Shown here: positions 59,936 through 64,000 of the stretch, piece by piece | How positions within the stretch are numbered: position 1 is the first letter of the stretch | Layout: every line of letters starts with the position of its first letter | NCBI GenBank assembly: GCA_022496805.1 | Contig: CM040088.1 | Coordinates: 21,917,001 to 21,981,000 of the forward strand | Source: Pohlia nutans | Taxonomy: Eukaryota > Streptophyta > Bryopsida > Bryales > Mniaceae | Direction of reading: 5' to 3' | DNA: 64,000 bases | The notes under the pieces: model-generated | The model's database searches: none | Seen by the model: the letters and a program-made list of their open reading frames with translations, nothing else | What the model was told of the DNA's origin: nothing | Program-made: the position numbers and the translations under genes

Positions 59936-60667
59936 CATATAATTAGAAACTTCCAATGATCTTCCAATGATGACCCAAAGTCAATGTTCTTGGTACTCGC
60001 AAAATTACATAGCCACAAAGTTGCAAGCCTCCAGTGGGCCTAAAAGATAAAGGACTCTCCACCCCCTCATATGTGGTCAAGTGGTCGTGATGGAGAGACC
60101 ATTATATATTACTACAGTATTCTAAAGCATTGCATTCTTCAAACCAGCAAGCTATCATTTAGGGAAAGCTGCAAAGTGTAATGTAATGTAATATTTCCAC
60201 AACATGAAGATTGCAATTCAGACAAGTTGACAATTTTTAAATATAACATATGGCATGAGAAAACTACAGCACCTTTCACATGATCTGCCAGATATTGTCG
60301 GTCCTGAAAAGCCACCAAGAAATCATAAACAGATAAGTTACACCTAGTCTTTGCCTTACTATGCAATTATTGATCTCAACTCATGAGCTACATTAACAGA
60401 TATGACAGTCTCATATGAATTCTAATCCTATAGTAATGGACAAACTCACTTAGGAATAGGGCTACCTACTGTACACTGGCACTTTTGACTGGGTATGATT
60501 AAAATATGAGTGTCACAAGTTAAGGTCAGGATCCAACAATATACAGTGATCAAACCCTTCTGCTATACTCATCCTGGAACTAACAAGCTCCAAGAGAATT
60601 ACACTTTTGATTCTATACTCCACAACCCTACAGCTACATACAACTATTTACAGTGGGAATAAAAATT
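59936..60667. other. 3' flank of the RNA-dependent RNA polymerase gene
   Basis: The gene reads leftwards, so this stretch should include its 3' untranslated region. No other feature recognised. Confidence 0.4.
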
Positions 60668-63600
60668 TCATGCATCAAAATTACTAGGACCAAAGATCTC
60701 CTCCTTTGCAGAAGCTGATAACGTGTACGGCTTCCGTTGCTCCTTATTTGCATAGATCTCACACAGATATTCTAAAGCAACAGTTAATGCACAATGCAGT
60801 GAGGGCGAATGACCATTGCGAAAAGTCTGTTCTGCATGTGCGTGGTTAACAACGTAGAGAGCAGATGCTTCCTCCCAGACTTGGGTAATTGGTTTGTTTT
60901 GTCCTTGCAACATCTGTTGAGGCAGGGTAGCGAGTCAGCCCAGCACTTTATCTTTCATTAATGAGACCAACCAGACATCTGTCTACTGAGTTGGAACAGC
61001 TATCATTCATTCCTGAATGGCAGATATTCAACTCTGGAGTCTGGATACACTTGTACCATCATTGACACAACAGGCTAGCACATCCGACAACAACCATTAA
61101 TAAGGAAGAAACATATTTTAAAACTTGAAACATCATCAGATATGGTACCTCTTGATAATAAGCTATCACTCGGTCTTGCTCATTATTCTTATATGCAGCC
61201 TGCATGTCTTTGTTGTACTGCTGTAGAAGTCCTCGCCATCTTTCTGTGTATCTCTCAAACCTCCCATACTCGAATTTGGGATCATATGCGATTGTTTCTG
61301 CCATTCATGCAGAAACGCAAATATTAGATGCAACAAAGGTAAGATTGCATACGTAGCAGGTCACGACATCTCACACAATAAGCTGGTAAACAAAATGGAT
61401 AGAACTAATTGTTGATATAAAGATGATGAATTCTGCATGCTTGCACTGGACTACCTAATTAATCACTCTATTCCATAGGAGCTAATATGCACCTCCATGA
61501 ATGTGTGTTCATAAAATTCCTTCCACCATTGACGATTTTAAGAGAGGAAAAGCATACCTTCAGGTCTGAAACCAAGTCCATCGACATTTTTGATAACCTT
61601 ATCATATATTTGGCCAAGTATGCTTGTGGACGTGTAATAGGTCCTTCTGTTGGTCTGATTCTCCTTCATATAATGTGGAAAGCATTCCGGTTCCAACCTT
61701 CTAGGTAGCTTGACCTGGATTCGAGTGGTAACATTTATAAAACCAAGATAAACTCTGATCTCTATTTCTCACACTTGACGACAAGGTTTTGATTTTCAAC
61801 AATCTTATTGCCACCATATTGCACCCTAGCAGTTTCGTATTCCACTAAAACTCGAAGCTCAAATACAAGAAACATATTCCAAACGACTTGTGGGACTAAG
61901 ATTAGAATACATCAAACGACAGCACGTAGCTTACTGGAACTCCATTTCACGTTACTGTGAAGGACTATCTTCATGAACTGATAGCAAGGAAATATAAATG
62001 AGAGGGAGGAGAATACATACTGACATCCAAGCAAACACATGTCGATGTGAAAAACAGACTTCTTCTCCAGTTTTATCAGCATCCAAGGCTCTGTAAAAGA
62101 TCTCTATTAGATCATCAATTGACTCTGATATGAGATCCAACTCATCTGTAATGTCCTCTGCATCTTTGAGTGTCAAATACCGATCCATGTGTGCCGTCCA
62201 AAATGTGGCCGCTTGTTGCATAGGCTTACTGTGAGACAGCCAGTAAGTTAGACTGTCAAAATTATCTCCTCAGCAGGGAATCTCGTAACACGCCAGTAAA
62301 CTACAAACAATTTAGGGCAGTCTCGTGTGCATGGAGGTTACATTCAATAACCAGCAGTTACAAGGCATAACCAAGTCTTAAAGACAGCCTCCTAGATAGA
62401 ATCAAATCTGCTTTACGATTCATGATCAACAACTTAAAACACCACTTTGAATCCTAAAAGACAAAAGATGTGGTAAAAATGACAGAAGCGAATGGGATCA
62501 GGATTCCTCACTGTGTTGTGAAACGGCTTCTCAAGAATTTGTCAAAAAGAGTGTATTCAAGAGTTCTAGGTGTCAGATTGCCGGGGCCATCGCCAGCCGG
62601 GTAGTTTATCTTCTCTCCTATTCTCTTCCAAGGTTTGCTGGGAGTGAAAAGGGATATCAACTGCAGAAAATACGAACACCTTTTAGCTTGTGAACATTTC
62701 ACAGATCCTTACACGGCAGAAAATACTACATTCAACTTGAGAAAACGCAACCAAGAAGGCAAACTCAGTTCGAAACCCTTGAAGTTCTGGTTGCTGTTGC
62801 TAAATAAGATTGCCAAACTAAACTCAATACTGTTGAGCATATACTGGATATGGCAATAGCATAAACTCTAATGGTGTTGCCACCATATACAGGAGGTATC
62901 ATATTTAGCATGAACTTTGATTAAAAAAACCATTGCAACTACATGATCAGTCTTTTAAGAGTGTGAAAATCGCACTTACCTCAGTGTTGCAGCAAACCCA
63001 AAAGAGATCACTGTCGAAGTCACTGTTAGCAATTTCATCCACAATCGGCCGATCGCCTCGAACAGAAAAGAAGATGGTATGCTTTCCAGGACCAACATAC
63101 GGATTGAGTCGCTCGTCCCATACAGCGTCAAAAACATGCACGTCTCCCCAATGCTTGCCGGGATTCTTGTAAACAAGAACTTTCCCACGGACTTTGTCGC
63201 CATTCCTGCATGTTCGAAGTCGTTAAGAAGTTGCAGACTACAAAACATTGTCTGCTTGAACCGGCATAGGAAAGGCTACTTACTTAACAATCGCCACTTC
63301 ATTTGGCTTCAGAATTCTCTCCTTGGTTGGATCCGAAGTGCCCATGAGGCAATAGCTGTCGGGAAGAGGTATATAACCTTTCCGCAGAAGTGTGATCTTA
63401 TCCTGCGTGATCTTCTTCAAATTCTTTTGCATCTGCGGGTTGTTCATGGGGATATTCGCCATGATCATACGAAGTGTTTGGTCACCAACATCATAGTCTG
63501 GAGAAGATCTTCTCAGTTCTGCATAACCCACAGGATTGCCAAAACGTAACACCTCAGAACTTTTCTCAGAGGGTCCCAAAATCAGGTGCAAATTCTGCAG

Positions 63601-63839
63601 CAAAGAATGAGTAAACATGACAATCTTGCACCAAAACAATGAACATAACAGTAATGACACTGCTGAGCCAAACTGAAGTATGCGTACCTCTGAAGACCTG
63701 TCCACGGGTGTAAAAGAAACTGCGAAGATTTTCAAGAGCTTTATCCACGAGTCCCAGGAAGAACGAAGCCGGAACATTGCCTATGGATAGAAGAATAATC
63801 AAATCTTGAGACAATTTTGCCTCCTCTTTTAGCTTGTAA
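60668..63839 (-). CDS. Plant RNA-dependent RNA polymerase, RDR3/4/5 (gamma) type, 5' end missing
   Basis: C-terminal part of a cellular RNA-dependent RNA polymerase, a family that makes double-stranded RNA for small-RNA pathways. Exons read leftwards: 63839-63698, 63594-63284, 63205-62980, 62660-62512, 62228-62060, 61714-61558, 61297-61149, 60913-60668. After one base of a split codon they give 515 residues and a stop, with all frames joining. Family-typical pieces are PLPDSYCLMGTSDPT, GKVLVYKNPGKHWGDVHVF, the catalytic region NSDFDSDLFWV (codons at 63007-63021 for DFDSD), and the C-terminal helical part with NRRTYYTSTSILGQIYD. The three catalytic aspartates are present, but the usual Gly of DFDGD is Ser. 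The Phe places it with gamma-clade enzymes rather than DLDGD enzymes. The last donor-acceptor pair before 63594 uses GTCTTC, weak but the only in-frame choice. Upstream exons lie beyond 64000. Confidence 0.9.
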
Positions 63840-64000
63840 CTGAAAAATAAAAATAAAACAAACACCGGAAAAAAACATGCATTAATACCTCTCTAAGAGG
63901 ATTTAAGTAACACATTTCATCAACCATCAAACAGAAAATGACATCCCATGCGAAATAATAGGCTGAACATGGAACTCAAACCAGAGCAAGGGGCTGTTGC
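63840..64000 (-). other. Intron or upstream part of the polymerase gene
   Basis: A T-rich tract ending in TTTTTCAG on the minus strand precedes the exon at 63839. No further exon could be assigned with confidence before the window ends. Confidence 0.5.

Noticed and set aside
63661..63697. Alternative polymerase splice donor AGAG-GTACGC, a better consensus than CAG-GTCTTC.
   Set aside because: Joining it to the next exon shifts the frame to an early stop; the GTCTTC donor keeps the frame and the family motif spacing.
60668..63839. Polymerase gene as an integrated RNA-virus sequence.
   Set aside because: It has eight exons with GT-AG introns and the motifs of the cellular eukaryotic RDR family, which is unrelated to viral RNA polymerases.

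Overview
The window is eukaryotic nuclear DNA from a land plant. It carries four intron-containing genes of plant type, with GT-AG introns, GC-richer exons and very AT-rich intergenic DNA (by eye). I spliced all four by hand, and each gives an uninterrupted reading frame across all visible exons. I cannot name the species. A zinc finger at the end of the first gene that I do not associate with its Arabidopsis relative hints at a non-seed plant, but this is weak evidence.

Layout: (1) 81-14051 (+), the 3' three-quarters or more of a SPIRRIG/ALFY-type BEACH protein gene (22 exons, 3056 residues visible), with ConA-like, PH, BEACH and WD40 regions and a C-terminal FYVE-like zinc finger. (2) 14052-31165, about 17 kb without a recognisable gene, filled with short non-autonomous transposons. 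(3) 31166-38088 (+), a complete 18-exon gene for an organellar-type MutS2 ATPase (844 aa). (4) 38089-42808, repeats, including three transposons laid end to end. (5) 42809-48222 (-), a complete 8-exon F-box/LRR protein of the FBL4 type (627 aa), with a minisatellite in its first intron and a TATA box at 48530-48538. (6) 48223-60667, repeat-rich DNA without a recognisable gene. (7) 60668-63839 (-), the 3' part of a plant RNA-dependent RNA polymerase of the RDR3/4/5 (gamma) type, whose catalytic loop reads DFDSD.

The most striking feature is a swarm of about 20 short elements, 220 bp to 1.3 kb, that begin TTAA-CCC(C/T)TAA or a close variant and end with the complement, GGG-TTAA. They fall into several sequence families (called A to G here) that share only their ends. 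One nested insertion shows the empty site and the TTAA duplication. CCC ends with a TTAA target are the hallmark of piggyBac-superfamily transposons, which are not a well-described part of plant genomes. These elements sit in introns of the MutS2 and F-box genes and in intergenic DNA, never in an exon. Alongside them are Stowaway-type MITEs (TA target, CTCCCTC ends), two copies of a 293-bp near-palindromic foldback element, a hAT-like element and several other inverted-repeat elements.

The four genes are functionally unrelated (membrane trafficking or mRNA-body function, organellar DNA or ribosome maintenance, ubiquitin ligase substrate selection, small-RNA biogenesis) and show no sign of forming a cluster or operon.
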